Position numbers and translations under genes: made by a program. A stretch of 64,000 nucleotides of DNA from Anaerococcus sp. (GTDB taxonomy: Bacteria; Bacillota; Clostridia; Tissierellales; Peptoniphilaceae): positions 36,252-100,251 of the forward strand of contig JAUNLG010000006.1 of assembly GCA_030532385.1 (NCBI GenBank). Reading direction: 5' to 3'. The notes beneath the pieces are model-generated. The model was not told where the DNA came from. It worked only from the letters and a program-made list of their open reading frames with translations, and made no database searches. Shown here piece by piece: positions 1 through 11,514 of the stretch; the stretch's first letter is position 1, and the number at the start of each line of letters is the position of its first letter.

Positions 1-33
1 AAGTCTAATTCCTTAATCTCTTTAACTAGTATA

Positions 34-56
34 GGCCCGGTAGTTACTACCGAGCC
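34..56 (-). terminator. hairpin downstream of the ABC permease gene
   Basis: Arms at 34-43 and 47-56 form a 10-bp GC-rich stem (one G-T pair) with a 3-nt loop, 26 nt after the stop codon of the permease gene. The T-run on the minus strand is poor, so it may be a weak terminator for that gene or end a plus-strand gene lying outside the window. Confidence 0.5.
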
Positions 57-81
57 TTCTATTAAACTTACAAAAGTTTCA

Positions 82-3000
82 TTATTCTCCTGAAGACATG
101 GCCTCTGCCATATCAATATTTTTTAACCTCCTATGGAAGAAAACTAGTATTATAAGGGATATAACTAGGGTAATAGCTGCAGAAATTATGAATGATTTTG
201 GATAAACCCTATAAGAAATCATAACTCCATCTGGTGCAACAACACTTATTATATATCTAAACATCGTATAACCTAATAAATATCCTAAGGATATTCCTAT
301 TAGGGTTAGGATGAAAATCTCCCTATATATATAGGCTGTAACTTCCCTTGGGAAAAATCCTAAGACCTTGACAGTTGCAAGCTCTCTTCTTCTTTCTCCT
401 ACATTTATACTTGTTATATTATATAAAACTACCATGGCAAGGATTGCAGACATAGTTGTGATTGCAGTGATTACAAGGTTTAAGTTTGCCATTAAGACAT
501 CCATGGATTCATAGACTCCAGTATTGTCAACCAAGGCAGCACTAGCCTTAATATCTTGCATCTTTTCTATTATTTTATCAGGATCTCCCTTAACTAGGTT
601 GGCATTTAATATAAGCTTATCTTCTAAAAGATCTTCCAAATATGGTCTTGATATATATAAATAATCACCTACATAGTTTTCGCTTATACCTCCTATTTTT
701 ATAGAAATTTCCTTATCCTCAATATCAAAGGAAATTTCATCTCCATTTTTTATTCCTAGTCTTCTAGCAATATCTTCTGTGATTATCGCTTTATTAGTAA
801 AAAGATCCAAATCTTCTCCCCTAGGTTCTCTTAGGCTAATATAATCTTTGATGAGCTTATCATCAGATGGTGAAATTATAGTAATATCTTTTTCTTCTCC
901 ATCTTTTATTAAACTTGCAGACTTATTGTAGATACTAATATTTTCAAATTCATCAATAGCTTCATCATAAGAAGTTATTTCTTCATCGCTGGCTTTTGTA
1001 TTTTTGATTGCTGTAACTTCATAATCAAAAATCTCACCTTGTTGGAGGGTAACTGTATCTTTTACTCCATCAATCATTGTAAAGCCAAAAAATATTAAAG
1101 CTGTACATCCGCCTACACCAAATATTGTCATAAACATCCTTGACTTATACCTAAATAAGTTCCTGAAAGTAATCTTTGCCATAAAGGAAAGTCTATTCCA
1201 TATAGGACTAATTCTTTCAAGCAATATCTTAGATCCAATTTTGGGAGCCTTACCTCTTAGTAAGTTGGCAGGAACTTCTCTTACAGTTTCTTTAGAAGAT
1301 AATTTGACTGTAAGGGCAATCAATACTTGAGATATAAGTATTGATATAAGAATTACAAAGATAGGATTTCCTACTTGCATATCTCCTACTATAAATCCTG
1401 ATGAATAAGCATCGAATATTACCCTAAGAAGGATAAATCTTCCTAGAATAGCTCCCAATATCGAGCCTATCAAACTTGGTACTAGCCCATAGATATAAAA
1501 CCTATTAGCTATATCCTTATTAGAATAACCCAGGGATTTTAAGGTTCCATTTATAGTTCTTTGCTCATCAATATATCTTTTCATAGTAGTTAGGGTAACA
1601 AGCATAGCTACCAGATAGAAAAATGATGGGAAGACCTTGGCTAACTTATCCATATTTAAGGAGTTTTGATAATAAGTATTAATTCCTTCATTATCAAATA
1701 TCGATTCAACTGTATAATCAGGATCTACTAATCTTAATAGGGCATCCTTGGATTCTTCTATCTCCTTGCGGCCAGATTCAATTTCTCCCCTAGCATCGTC
1801 TTCTTTCTTTTCAAAGTCTTTAAGGTTTTCTTCATATTCTCTTTGTCCATCTATAAGCTTATTATAACCAGCAGCTAATTCATTTTCTCCCCTAGCCTTT
1901 GACGCTCTCAATTCTTCAAGGCCCATGTTATATTGGTTCCAACCATTATTGATTTTTTCTTCATTTAAATCAAGGTCAGCCTTTGCTTTATTAAGCTGGT
2001 CTCTTCCTACAGACTCCTGGTTAGCTAGCTTATTTTTAGCTTCTTCTAAAGCTAAACTAGCTTGATTTAATTTTTCTTCATTGGCCCTTAAGAGTCCTAA
2101 CTTTTGGTCAAGTTCATTTTTCTGTTTACTATAGGTTTTATCTAATATTTTTTTATTAGCTTCATATTCTTTATAGCTTTCCTCATAGACCTTCCTAGCC
2201 TCCGCCAACTCTTTTTCCATCTTAGCTATATTTTCTTTGCTTATGTCAAGGTTTGGGTCTAGGTTAGGTAAGTTATCAGAAGGATTTGAATTTAAATCAT
2301 CTTTACCAGGATTAGCTTCCATATCCTCATAATCACCAACTGGATCATAAGGGATAACTGGCTTTACTTTTCCATTATCTTCTCCTATAAGGCCTTCTTT
2401 TTGATCATTTTTGCCATTTTCTTGGTCTATTGATGGCTTTTGGCTTGGCTTATCCTCTTTTTCTTCATCCTTTGGATTTAAAGCTTCCTTAAGTTGGTCT
2501 AATTGGTCTTGTTTTTGGTCCAATTCTTCTTTAGCAATCATAAGGCTTGCCTTAGCCTCATCTAATTTGCCGGAAGATAGCTTGTAGGTCTCATTAAGTT
2601 TTTTATAGCCCTCATCTATTTGCTTTTTACCTTTATCTAGGTCAATTAATCCAGCATTTAAGTCTTTTTGCTTTTGGTCTAATTGATTTTTACCATCACT
2701 TATCTTTTTTTCAAAATCAGCGAGGTTATTTTGGTAGGTTTTTTTCCCTTCTTCTAACTGATTTTGGCCATTAACTAAGTCCACCCTAGTACTTTCAAGC
2801 TTAGCTTTTCCATCTTCTATCTGCCTGTAAAAATCTTTTTTATTTACTTCATATTTGGCAAACCCATCTTCAAGCTTAGCTTTAGCCTCTCTTAATTTAT
2901 CTTTTCCATCATCCAGGGCTCTTTCGGCATCTAGTAATTCATTTTCTGCATCTTCTATCTTCTCATTTGCATCTTCCCTTATAGAGGTTAAAACTTCCTC

Positions 3001-3732
3001 AGGCCTATTTTTTATGGTATCTTCTAAGTTCTCCTTTTTCTCTAAGACTCTTTTCTTATATTCATCAGATGTCATAGGTAACTGATTAAGATCCTTATAG
3101 ACAATATTAGCTTCTCCATACTTATCAGTACTGAAATTCTCAGCCAAAACATAGGCATGGCCTGCTAATTCACTTTTACCCATAAGAGACATTTCCTTCA
3201 TATCTTCTTGTATATGATCAGAACTTTTAAAAAATCCTACGACCTTATAGGTCATATTAGCCATCGGATCATCTTCCTTTTGATCTTCGTTTAGGTAGGT
3301 GAAAATTATTTCATCGCCTATTTGATAAGATTCCTTAAGTCTATCATCTAATAGGAGGTCTTTAGGATTTTTAAGCATATCGCCTTGACTTATAATTGAT
3401 TTTTCAATATCTGGATTGTATTCCTTTACTCTAATAATAGAATCTTCTGTTTGTAAGTCGCTTGTCTTAACAAAATTTATTTCTTCTATATTTGAATCTT
3501 TTTCAAGTAATACCTTATCCTCATAATCTAATCCATAGGTAGACCTTACTATAAGATCTGGATGGTCATATTCCTTAAGGGCCTTATCTAAGGTCCTTCT
3601 CATAGATGATCCTGATAAAAGCAGGGCTACTATTACTATGGTTGCCAGGGCAACCATCACTAGGATAGAAATTACCTTACCCTTAGTAGTTTTCATATCC
3701 TTAAAGATATTTTTTATATATGTTTTGTTCAT
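82..3732 (-). CDS. FtsX/MacB-like ABC exporter permease with long extracellular coiled-coil insert
   Basis: Membrane subunit of a type VII (MacB/FtsX-like) ABC system, paired with the ATPase encoded immediately upstream. About 1216 residues. One membrane helix near residue 30 is followed by a roughly 650-residue outside region, then helices near 705-720, 750-775, 795-815, 870-890, 1090-1110, 1140-1165 and 1186-1204 (numbering from the upstream TTG). This matches two FtsX permease domains. The outside region holds two Lys/Glu/Asp-rich coiled coils (about 225-423 and 501-672) joined by a Pro/Asp/Asn-rich linker (424-500). I start it at the ATG at 3732 rather than a TTG at 3744; it overlaps or abuts the ATPase stop, so the two are translationally coupled. 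The substrate cannot be read from sequence; such coils may act in envelope or peptide/lipid export. Confidence 0.88.
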   Translation of the reverse strand: MNKTYIKNIFKDMKTTKGKVISILVMVALATIVIVALLLSGSSMRRTLDKALKEYDHPDLIVRSTYGLDYEDKVLLEKDSNIEEINFVKTSDLQTEDSIIRVKEYNPDIEKSIISQGDMLKNPKDLLLDDRLKESYQIGDEIIFTYLNEDQKEDDPMANMTYKVVGFFKSSDHIQEDMKEMSLMGKSELAGHAYVLAENFSTDKYGEANIVYKDLNQLPMTSDEYKKRVLEKKENLEDTIKNRPEEVLTSIREDANEKIEDAENELLDAERALDDGKDKLREAKAKLEDGFAKYEVNKKDFYRQIEDGKAKLESTRVDLVNGQNQLEEGKKTYQNNLADFEKKISDGKNQLDQKQKDLNAGLIDLDKGKKQIDEGYKKLNETYKLSSGKLDEAKASLMIAKEELDQKQDQLDQLKEALNPKDEEKEDKPSQKPSIDQENGKNDQKEGLIGEDNGKVKPVIPYDPVGDYEDMEANPGKDDLNSNPSDNLPNLDPNLDISKENIAKMEKELAEARKVYEESYKEYEANKKILDKTYSKQKNELDQKLGLLRANEEKLNQASLALEEAKNKLANQESVGRDQLNKAKADLDLNEEKINNGWNQYNMGLEELRASKARGENELAAGYNKLIDGQREYEENLKDFEKKEDDARGEIESGRKEIEESKDALLRLVDPDYTVESIFDNEGINTYYQNSLNMDKLAKVFPSFFYLVAMLVTLTTMKRYIDEQRTINGTLKSLGYSNKDIANRFYIYGLVPSLIGSILGAILGRFILLRVIFDAYSSGFIVGDMQVGNPIFVILISILISQVLIALTVKLSSKETVREVPANLLRGKAPKIGSKILLERISPIWNRLSFMAKITFRNLFRYKSRMFMTIFGVGGCTALIFFGFTMIDGVKDTVTLQQGEIFDYEVTAIKNTKASDEEITSYDEAIDEFENISIYNKSASLIKDGEEKDITIISPSDDKLIKDYISLREPRGEDLDLFTNKAIITEDIARRLGIKNGDEISFDIEDKEISIKIGGISENYVGDYLYISRPYLEDLLEDKLILNANLVKGDPDKIIEKMQDIKASAALVDNTGVYESMDVLMANLNLVITAITTMSAILAMVVLYNITSINVGERRRELATVKVLGFFPREVTAYIYREIFILTLIGISLGYLLGYTMFRYIISVVAPDGVMISYRVYPKSFIISAAITLVISLIILVFFHRRLKNIDMAEAMSSGE

Positions 3733-3733
3733 A

Positions 3734-4435
3734 CTACCACTCAATCTCTTCTATTGGCATTGGATTTGGGTTTTCATAATCTTCTACGATCTTTCCATCC
3801 CTAAGTTCTATAACATGGTCAGCCATAGGTTTTATTGCAGAGTTGTGTGTTATTATTACAACTGTTGCTCCCATTTTTTTACTTGCATCTTGCAAGAGTC
3901 TGAGGATATTTTTACCTGTTTCATAGTCTAGGGCTCCTGTCGGTTCGTCACAAAGTAATAATTTGGGATTTTTGGATAGGGCTCTTGCAATTGCTACCCT
4001 TTGTTGCTCTCCTCCTGAAAGTTGAGATGGGAAATTGCCCAGTCTTTTACTTAGACCAACTTCTTTTAATATATTTTTAGGATCAAGAGGGTCATTTGAT
4101 ATTTCTGAGGCCATTTCAACATTTTCTAGGGCAGTAAGGTTTGGGATTAAGTTATAGTGTTGGAAGACAAAGCCAACATCATTTCTCCTATATTCTGTAA
4201 GCTCCTTATCATTTAGTTCTGTTAGATTTTTACCATCTATAAGAATTTTCCCAGAGCTTGCTTGATCCATCCCTCCTAGCATATTTAAGAGGGTTGTCTT
4301 ACCTGCACCAGATGCTCCAACTATAATCAGCAGTTTTCCCTTTTCAAGTGCAAAATTTATATTATCATTTGCTGTAATCTTGCTCTCACCTGACTTAAAT
4401 TCCTTGGTCAAGTCTACTAACTGTATATATGCCAT
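3734..4435 (-). CDS. ABC transporter ATP-binding protein, LolD/MacB type
   Basis: ATPase partner of the coiled-coil permease just downstream. 233 residues, normal for the family. Walker A is GASGAGKTT, the signature is LSGGEQQR, Walker B ends in [12 protein letters not shown], and the H-loop reads ITHN. The QQR signature and TGALD after Walker B are typical of the LolD/MacB/FtsE subfamily that pairs with FtsX-fold permeases. It starts 12 nt after thyX in the same orientation, so it may be co-transcribed with the rnr-smpB-thyX run. Confidence 0.93.
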   Translation of the reverse strand: MAYIQLVDLTKEFKSGESKITANDNINFALEKGKLLIIVGASGAGKTTLLNMLGGMDQASSGKILIDGKNLTELNDKELTEYRRNDVGFVFQHYNLIPNLTALENVEMASEISNDPLDPKNILKEVGLSKRLGNFPSQLSGGEQQRVAIARALSKNPKLLLCDEPTGALDYETGKNILRLLQDASKKMGATVVIITHNSAIKPMADHVIELRDGKIVEDYENPNPMPIEEIEW

Positions 4436-4447
4436 GACTTCTCCAAT

Positions 4448-5230
4448 CTATTTGTTTAAATTTAAAAACCTTTCTCTAACTTCATTAATCTTTCCACAAG
4501 TCATCTTTCCTTCTGGACAAGGCCCGCTTATACATGATGGCCCTGCCTTTAAGAAAAGATTTGGATAAATTTCTTTTACAAGTCCTACCATCTTATCTGA
4601 TAATTCTCTTATCTCCCATTGGGCTCTTAGGCAGCTTCTTAAATTAAAAAAGTGAAGGAGGGTCCTAGCATTCATAGTAAAGACTATTTTGGTCTCACAG
4701 GCATTTGGGAATACATAGCGGCTATCTTCTATGGCTTTTTTCGTTGCCATATTTTTAGCTTTTTTCTCCTCATAACCTTCTTTAATAAATGTCTCAAAAT
4801 GATTTTTATATAAAATTTCTACTAATTCTTCATAGGCTTTTTGGTCAGCCTCCATAGTTTTTATAAAAATTTCCTTAGCTTTAGGGTGTTTTGAGATCTC
4901 TGGTGGAACTATGTATTCAAATTGGTCAAGTTTTACATACCTTTGTGACTGTTGGGAGTATGAGGCAAGCCTATGTCTAACTAGCTGGTGGCTTAAGACT
5001 CTTGATACTCCTTCAGCTGCAAAGGTAAAGGATATATGCTCAATTGGTGATAAGTGTCCAAGACTTGCTAGCATATTTACATAACTTGCTATAGATTCTT
5101 TATCTTGCTTTTTTAAGATTTCATCTACCCCAACTTGTGAATAGCATAGCTTTCCGGCTTGGGCTATAGTCTCCTCGCCATTTTTTGTGTAATTTAGAAG
5201 TTTTACTTTTAATTTGCGTTCTCTTAGCAT
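4448..5230 (-). CDS. thyX: FAD-dependent thymidylate synthase ThyX
   Basis: Makes dTMP from dUMP using methylene-tetrahydrofolate, FAD and NADPH. The defining ThyX motif RHR-x7-S is present in the stretch beginning [11 protein letters not shown]. 260 residues, slightly longer than many ThyX proteins (about 220-250) because of a C-terminal tail with four cysteines (C..GPC..GKMTCGK region) that could bind a metal or cluster. The ATG follows the smpB stop by 5 nt, with the SD inside the smpB stop region. No thyA is in the window; ThyX is usual in anaerobes lacking ThyA. Confidence 0.95.
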   Translation of the reverse strand: MLRERKLKVKLLNYTKNGEETIAQAGKLCYSQVGVDEILKKQDKESIASYVNMLASLGHLSPIEHISFTFAAEGVSRVLSHQLVRHRLASYSQQSQRYVKLDQFEYIVPPEISKHPKAKEIFIKTMEADQKAYEELVEILYKNHFETFIKEGYEEKKAKNMATKKAIEDSRYVFPNACETKIVFTMNARTLLHFFNLRSCLRAQWEIRELSDKMVGLVKEIYPNLFLKAGPSCISGPCPEGKMTCGKINEVRERFLNLNK

Positions 5231-5235
5231 TTTAC

Positions 5236-5682
5236 CTACCTATAATTCTTAATAGCTCTATCTATCTTTCTTTTATCATCTCTTTTTTTAATCGATTCTC
5301 TCTTATCATAAAGTTTTTTACCCTTAGCTAGGGCTAACTCTAATTTTATAAGACCGTCTCTTTCATAAATCTTAAGGGGGATGATGGTATATCCTGCCTG
5401 GGTCTTAGCTTTGGATAGTTTCTCAATTTCTTTTTTATGAAGCAAAAGCTTCCTAGTCCTAGTTGGGTCAATATCCTTATCATAGGCTTGGTCATAATTG
5501 CTAACATGCATGGAATAGATAAACATTTCTCCATTTCTTTCGCCTATGAATGCTTCTTTAATCGACACCCTAGCATTTTTTATAGACTTTACCTCGCTGC
5601 CTAAAAGCGAAAGACCTGCCTCATATTTTTCTTCTATAAAGTACTCATGATAGGCCTTTTTATTATTGGCTAATAGTTTCAT
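5236..5682 (-). CDS. smpB: SsrA-binding protein SmpB
   Basis: Binds tmRNA and brings it to stalled ribosomes for trans-translation. The typical SmpB core is visible: [18 protein letters not shown] near the start, the GSEVKSI segment, and a basic C-terminal tail [17 protein letters not shown]-like. I take the second ATG of an ATG-ATG pair (5682), 6 nt after a GGAGG; an upstream in-frame start at 5700 lies inside rnr and lacks support. This gives 148 residues, the family norm. The start overlaps the end of rnr by 20 nt, and secG-rnr-smpB order is conserved in Firmicutes. Confidence 0.96.
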   Translation of the reverse strand: MKLLANNKKAYHEYFIEEKYEAGLSLLGSEVKSIKNARVSIKEAFIGERNGEMFIYSMHVSNYDQAYDKDIDPTRTRKLLLHKKEIEKLSKAKTQAGYTIIPLKIYERDGLIKLELALAKGKKLYDKRESIKKRDDKRKIDRAIKNYR

Positions 5683-7786
5683 CATCAACCTCCAAATCAA
5701 AATCGATATTTCTTTGATTTATATCTACATCTTTTACTCTAACCTTAACCCTATCTCCTATTTTATAGTAGGCCTTATTGTCTCTATCAAAGGCCATCAG
5801 TTTTTCTTCCAAGAAATCATAGGTGTGGTTAGAAAATTTATACATAAATAAGCCTTCTACAGTATTATCTAATTCTATAAACATACCAAATTCAGTTATT
5901 GAAGAGATATTTCCATAAAAATCATCCCCAATGAATCTTTTCATATACTTACATTTATATAAGTCTTCGATATCCCTTTCAGTATCTTCACTTCTTCTTT
6001 CAGTCATAGATAGGTGGTCTGCACTTTTTCCAAGACTTTTTGCAAGACTTGTTTGATTCATTGCCATCAACTTATTTCGTATATATTTTTTTAAGAGTCT
6101 GTGTACAATTAGATCAGGATACCTTCTAATAGGAGAGGTGAAATGAGTATAATACTCAGTTGACAAGCCAAAGTGAAGATTTCTTTCGTTAGAGTATTTT
6201 GCTTTTTGCATAGTTCTTAGCATAAGTAGATTTATTATAGACTCCTCATCCTTACCTTCTACTTTCTCTAATATTTGCTGGAAGTCCTTTGGATGAAGCC
6301 TACTTCCCCTTAGAGTATAGCCCATTGCAGCTAGTTGTGCTTTGAAACTTTCAATCTTATCTTCACTTGGTTTTTCATGGATCCTATAGATAAAAGGAAA
6401 GTCCATATAGGCAAAAAGGCTTGCTACTGTCTCATTTGCAACTAACATAAATTCTTCTATTAGTTTATTGCCACTACCCCTAACTAATTTTGAAATATTT
6501 AATACCCTACCATCTTCTGATACATCAATTTGGCTTTCAGAGAAGTTAAAGTCTATTGACCCTCTTTTATGCCTTTTTTTAGCTAAAATTTTTCTTAATT
6601 CATCAAAATTATCAAGAGCTTGTTTTATTTTCTCATCTTCAAAAATAGACTCGTCCCTATCATCCAAATAAGCATTTACATCTTCATAAGTCAACCTGTA
6701 ATTTGAATTAATTACAGCCTCATAAAAATCATTTTCCTTAACTTCACCATCTTGGTCTATCTTCATCTTAAGACTTAGGCTAAGCCTATCTTCCTTAGGA
6801 TTTAGTGAGCATATCCCATTCGATAGGGCCTTAGGCAACATTGGAATGACTATATTATATAAATAGGTAGAGTTACCTCTTTCGTAGGCATCATCATCAA
6901 TGGGGGTAGACCTTTTAACATAATGGCTTACATCAGCAATATGGACATAAAGAATATAGTAATTATCTTCTTTAATAATAGATATTGCATCATCAAAGTC
7001 TTTAGAGTCCCTACCATCAATTGTAACTGTAAATAAATCCCTTAGGTCCTTTCTACCCTCATAATCTAAGGCAGATAAGTCTTGGTCTATATATAAAGCC
7101 TCTCTTTTAGTTTTTTTAGAAAACTCAACAGCTAAACCATGAGACCTAATTGATGAGAGAACATCAATATTCTTGTCATTTTTCCCACCAATTATTTCTA
7201 CTATTCTTCCCTCAGGCTTACCATTTTTAGGGTAGTTAATAATTTCTACCACTACCTTATCCTTGTTTTTAGCCTTTTTAGTATACTTTTGCTCTACATA
7301 TATATCTTCGCCAAAGTTTGTATTATCTGGTATAACAAAGCCAAATCCCTTATTTTTTTGGAAAGTTCCTACTATTTCTTCATTGGCTCTTTCTAGTATT
7401 TCAAGGACTTCTCCCTCAGCATTTCTTCCCTTTTCCTTCTTTCTTTTTATGCCAATCCTTACCCTATCATTATTATGGGCTGACTTTAGGTCATCTTTCT
7501 TTATGAAGACATCCTCAAAGTCTTCTTCATCAGATATGAAAAATCCATATCCCCCTTGGGCAAGTGAGATCTTTCCAAAAAGTTTTCTTTCTTCTTCATC
7601 AATTGGCATAATACGTTTTTTATTAGAAATTCTAATCTTTCCTTCTTTATCTAAAGTTTTAAGCAAGTCGTGGACAGATTTTTTTGTATACTTATCAACC
7701 TTAAGATAGGATTCTAATTCCTTTATGGTCATGGGTTGGTAGTCTTTGTCATTGACTAAGCTTAAAATAAGGTCTTTTAAATTCAT
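5663..7786 (-). CDS. rnr: ribonuclease R
   Basis: 3'-5' exoribonuclease that degrades structured RNA and, with SmpB/tmRNA, faulty mRNAs. 707 residues with an N-terminal winged-helix region (about 1-60), cold-shock domains (about 65-210), the RNB catalytic domain (about 240-560, with the metal-binding aspartates in DGRDSKDFDDAI) and a C-terminal S1 domain (about 620-700). An AAGGAG Shine-Dalgarno precedes the ATG. The start lies about 30 nt after a terminator-like hairpin that ends secG, so expression probably depends on readthrough. It overlaps smpB. Confidence 0.96.
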   Translation of the reverse strand: MNLKDLILSLVNDKDYQPMTIKELESYLKVDKYTKKSVHDLLKTLDKEGKIRISNKKRIMPIDEEERKLFGKISLAQGGYGFFISDEEDFEDVFIKKDDLKSAHNNDRVRIGIKRKKEKGRNAEGEVLEILERANEEIVGTFQKNKGFGFVIPDNTNFGEDIYVEQKYTKKAKNKDKVVVEIINYPKNGKPEGRIVEIIGGKNDKNIDVLSSIRSHGLAVEFSKKTKREALYIDQDLSALDYEGRKDLRDLFTVTIDGRDSKDFDDAISIIKEDNYYILYVHIADVSHYVKRSTPIDDDAYERGNSTYLYNIVIPMLPKALSNGICSLNPKEDRLSLSLKMKIDQDGEVKENDFYEAVINSNYRLTYEDVNAYLDDRDESIFEDEKIKQALDNFDELRKILAKKRHKRGSIDFNFSESQIDVSEDGRVLNISKLVRGSGNKLIEEFMLVANETVASLFAYMDFPFIYRIHEKPSEDKIESFKAQLAAMGYTLRGSRLHPKDFQQILEKVEGKDEESIINLLMLRTMQKAKYSNERNLHFGLSTEYYTHFTSPIRRYPDLIVHRLLKKYIRNKLMAMNQTSLAKSLGKSADHLSMTERRSEDTERDIEDLYKCKYMKRFIGDDFYGNISSITEFGMFIELDNTVEGLFMYKFSNHTYDFLEEKLMAFDRDNKAYYKIGDRVKVRVKDVDINQRNIDFDLEVDDETISQ

Positions 7787-7804
7787 TGTCTTCTCCTTGT
7801 GTCT

Positions 7805-7837
7805 ATATTAAAAAAGAGGCTAAGCTATTATAAGCCT
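7805..7837 (-). terminator. terminator-like hairpin after secG
   Basis: Five-bp stem (7833-7837 with 7817-7821, AGGCT/AGCCT) with an 11-nt loop followed on the minus strand by C and six T. It ends secG and sits just ahead of rnr with no visible promoter between, so it is likely a partial terminator. Confidence 0.5.
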
Positions 7838-7845
7838 ACCCCTTT

Positions 7846-8073
7846 CTACTTAATTGCTATCATGATTATACTAGCTAAAAATAAAAGTACTCCACCTGCT
7901 ATAGCAACCTTATCTAAAAGTTCATTTTTAGATCTGTGAGCGCTTTTACCAAATACGTTTGTTTGAGTACCTGATAGAGCCCCTAGTCCTTCAGTTTTTG
8001 GATCTTGCATGGTTACTGCAACTATTATTACTATGGATGCAATAACTAGTATAATGCTTAAAAAACTTACCAT
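7846..8073 (-). CDS. secG: preprotein translocase subunit SecG
   Basis: Small non-essential partner of SecY and SecE in the secretion channel. 75 residues: one membrane helix at about 3-21, the conserved loop with MQDPKTEGLGALSGT and NVFGKS, and a second helix at about 53-74. Length and loop motif are standard for SecG. The ATG has a GGAGGTG Shine-Dalgarno. Own promoter at 8099-8127; rnr and smpB follow downstream. Confidence 0.95.
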   Translation of the reverse strand: MVSFLSIILVIASIVIIVAVTMQDPKTEGLGALSGTQTNVFGKSAHRSKNELLDKVAIAGGVLLFLASIIMIAIK

Positions 8074-8098
8074 ATAGACACCTCCGATTCATCTATAA

Positions 8099-8127
8099 AT
8101 AATACCATATTTAAGGGTAATTTTCAA
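8099..8127 (-). promoter_or_regulatory. secG promoter
   Basis: Minus-strand TTGAAA (8122-8127), 17-bp spacer, TATTAT (8099-8104) preceded by TGG, an extended -10. The start of secG is about 25 nt below the -10. Confidence 0.7.
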
Positions 8128-8143
8128 GGGAAATTATTCTAAT

Positions 8144-8183
8144 AAAAAAGGAGTCTGAGCTTAAAGCTACAAACTCCCTTTTT
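8144..8183 (-). terminator. eno terminator
   Basis: Stem from AAAAAGGAGT at 8145-8154 against ACTCCC plus a T-run at 8173-8183, with an inner AGCT/AGCT pairing. The minus strand reads into six T. It ends the pgk-tpiA-eno run. Confidence 0.8.
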
Positions 8184-8193
8184 AAATTACTTA

Positions 8194-9486
<1,293 letters not shown>

Positions 9487-9496
9487 TTAAATCTCC

Positions 9497-10249
9497 TTAT
9501 TTATTAAAATTTACTAAACTTTCAAAGTCACTTGCTTTTAAGCTTGCTCCACCTACTAGGGCACCATCAATATTTTCCTTACCCATCAATTCTACAACAT
9601 TGTTAGGCTTTACTGATCCGCCATATTGGATTCTTACTTTTTCGCTTAGGTCTGTACCGTATTTATCTTCGATTATACTTCTGATAAATCCGCACATTTT
9701 ATCAGCATCATCACTTGATGCAGTCTTGCCAGTTCCTATAGCCCAGATTGGTTCATAAGCTATGATTACTTTTTCTATATCTTCACTGGAAACATCTTTA
9801 AGGTCAGCTTCAATTTGGCTTTTTACCTTATCTTCTTGTTTGTCTGCTTCTCTTTCTTCAAGGCTTTCCCCACAACAAAGAATTGGTGTTAGTCCATGGT
9901 CTAGGGCTGAGATAACTTTTTTGTTGATCAATTCGTCATCTTCTTTAAAGTACTCACGTCTTTCAGAATGACCTAGGATTACATATTTAGCTCCTATGTC
10001 AGTTAGCATGGTTGGAGAAATTTCTCCTGTAAATGCCCCACTTTCTTCAAAATACATATTTTGAGCCCCAAAGTTAACACCTGTATCCTCTAATTTTTCC
10101 TTGGCAACAAGTAAGTCAATAGCTGGAGTACATACTCCTGCTTCAACTTCACTATCAAGGTCTAAATTCTTGATCTCTTCTAGTAATTGGCTAGCTTCAG
10201 AAACTGTCTTATTCATCTTCCAGTTTCCAACTATAACTGGTTTACGCAT
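9497..10249 (-). CDS. tpiA: triosephosphate isomerase
   Basis: Interconverts dihydroxyacetone phosphate and glyceraldehyde 3-phosphate. 250 residues. The catalytic set is clear: Lys in GNWKMNK, His in VILGHSERR, Glu in AYEPIWAIGTGKTA, and the phosphate loop YGGSVKPNN. It follows pgk by 10 nt in the pgk-tpiA-eno operon. Confidence 0.98.
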   Translation of the reverse strand: MRKPVIVGNWKMNKTVSEASQLLEEIKNLDLDSEVEAGVCTPAIDLLVAKEKLEDTGVNFGAQNMYFEESGAFTGEISPTMLTDIGAKYVILGHSERREYFKEDDELINKKVISALDHGLTPILCCGESLEEREADKQEDKVKSQIEADLKDVSSEDIEKVIIAYEPIWAIGTGKTASSDDADKMCGFIRSIIEDKYGTDLSEKVRIQYGGSVKPNNVVELMGKENIDGALVGGASLKASDFESLVNFNK

Positions 10250-10259
10250 ACTTACTCCT

Positions 10260-11456
10260 TTACTTCTCTTCGATTGCCTTGATTCCTGGTAGGTCTTTTC
10301 CTTCTAAAAATTCTAGACTTGCTCCACCACCTGTTGAAACATGAGTGATCTTATCTTTAAGTCCTGCTTTTTCTATTGCTAGGGCAGAATCTCCTCCGCC
10401 TACTATGGTAACCGCATCACTTTCTGCTAAGGCCTTGGCAACTTTATTGGTTCCATTTGAGAATTCTTTTATTTCAAACACTCCCATTGGTCCATTCCAA
10501 ACAACAGTCTTAGCTTCTTTAATTTTTGAAGCAAAAACTTCTGCAGTTTTTTCTCCAATATCCAAAGCTTCCATATCTTCTGGTATATGATCAATATCTA
10601 CCATCTTAGTTTCAACACCAGATTTAATCTCGCTTGCAATTACAACATCTAGAGGAAGAATAATTTCAACATTGTTTTCTTTTGCTTTTTCTAATAATTC
10701 TAAGGATAGGCCCATCTTATCTCCTTCTAAAAGAGACTTACCTATCTCTTTGCCTTGAGCTTTAAGGAAAGTATAGGCCATACCTCCACCGATTAAGATA
10801 GTATCAACCTTACCAATTAAGTTCTCAATTACACCAATCTTATCTGAAACCTTGGCCCCACCAAGAATTGAAACAAATGGGTGGTATGGTTCTTCTAGAG
10901 CCTTACCCATTATAGAAATTTCTTTTTCTATTAAAAAGCCAACTGCTGAAGGAAGATTGTTTGCCAAACCAACATTTGATGCATGGGCTCTGTGGCTTGT
11001 ACCAAAGGCATCATTTACATATAAGTCAGCAAGATTTGCTAGTTTCTTTGCAAATTCAGGATCATTTTTAGTCTCACCTGCTACAAATCTTGTATTTTCT
11101 AATAAGGCAAGTTCTCCCTCTTTTAATTGGTCTACACCTTCAACAACCTTGTTGTCTACAACTTCATCACTTGCTAAAAAGTGAAATTTATCTTTGTAGA
11201 TTTCTTCTAGGTAAGCTGCAACAGGCTTAAGAGAAAATTCTGGATTTGCCTCACCTTTTGGTCTACCTAAGTGGCTTATAAGAATGACTTTACCCGCATT
11301 TTCTAGTAGGTAGTCTATTGTAGGAAGTGCCGCTTTTATTCTAGAATCATCAGCAATTTCTTCTCTATTTTCTTTTGATAAAGGAACGTTGAAATCAACT
11401 CTTACTATTACTTTTTTTCCTTTAACATCTAAATCTTTTACAGTTTTTTTATTCAT
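10260..11456 (-). CDS. pgk: phosphoglycerate kinase
   Basis: Transfers phosphate from 1,3-bisphosphoglycerate to ADP. Substrate motif VDFNVPL near the N-terminus, the basic-patch region [20 protein letters not shown] and the nucleotide loop [14 protein letters not shown] use the ATG at 11456, 4-5 nt after GGGGAG; an ATG four codons upstream (11468) overlaps that Shine-Dalgarno. 398 residues, family length. It starts 30 nt after the gap terminator hairpin with no room for a promoter. Confidence 0.97.
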   Translation of the reverse strand: MNKKTVKDLDVKGKKVIVRVDFNVPLSKENREEIADDSRIKAALPTIDYLLENAGKVILISHLGRPKGEANPEFSLKPVAAYLEEIYKDKFHFLASDEVVDNKVVEGVDQLKEGELALLENTRFVAGETKNDPEFAKKLANLADLYVNDAFGTSHRAHASNVGLANNLPSAVGFLIEKEISIMGKALEEPYHPFVSILGGAKVSDKIGVIENLIGKVDTILIGGGMAYTFLKAQGKEIGKSLLEGDKMGLSLELLEKAKENNVEIILPLDVVIASEIKSGVETKMVDIDHIPEDMEALDIGEKTAEVFASKIKEAKTVVWNGPMGVFEIKEFSNGTNKVAKALAESDAVTIVGGGDSALAIEKAGLKDKITHVSTGGGASLEFLEGKDLPGIKAIEEK

Positions 11457-11478
11457 AATACTCCCCATTATTCTAGAT

Positions 11479-11503
11479 AAAAAAAGGCGAGACTTACCTC
11501 GCC
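11479..11503 (-). terminator. terminator between gap and pgk
   Basis: GGCGAG (11486-11491) pairs with CTCGCC (11498-11503), a 6-bp GC-rich stem with a 6-nt loop; on the minus strand it runs into seven T. It probably sets a higher level of gap than of pgk-tpiA-eno. Confidence 0.85.
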
Positions 11504-11514
11504 CTTCTTAACTC

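Noticed and set aside
7263-7709. 148-residue plus-strand open frame
   Set aside because: Antisense shadow of rnr; composition Ser/Phe/Leu-biased.
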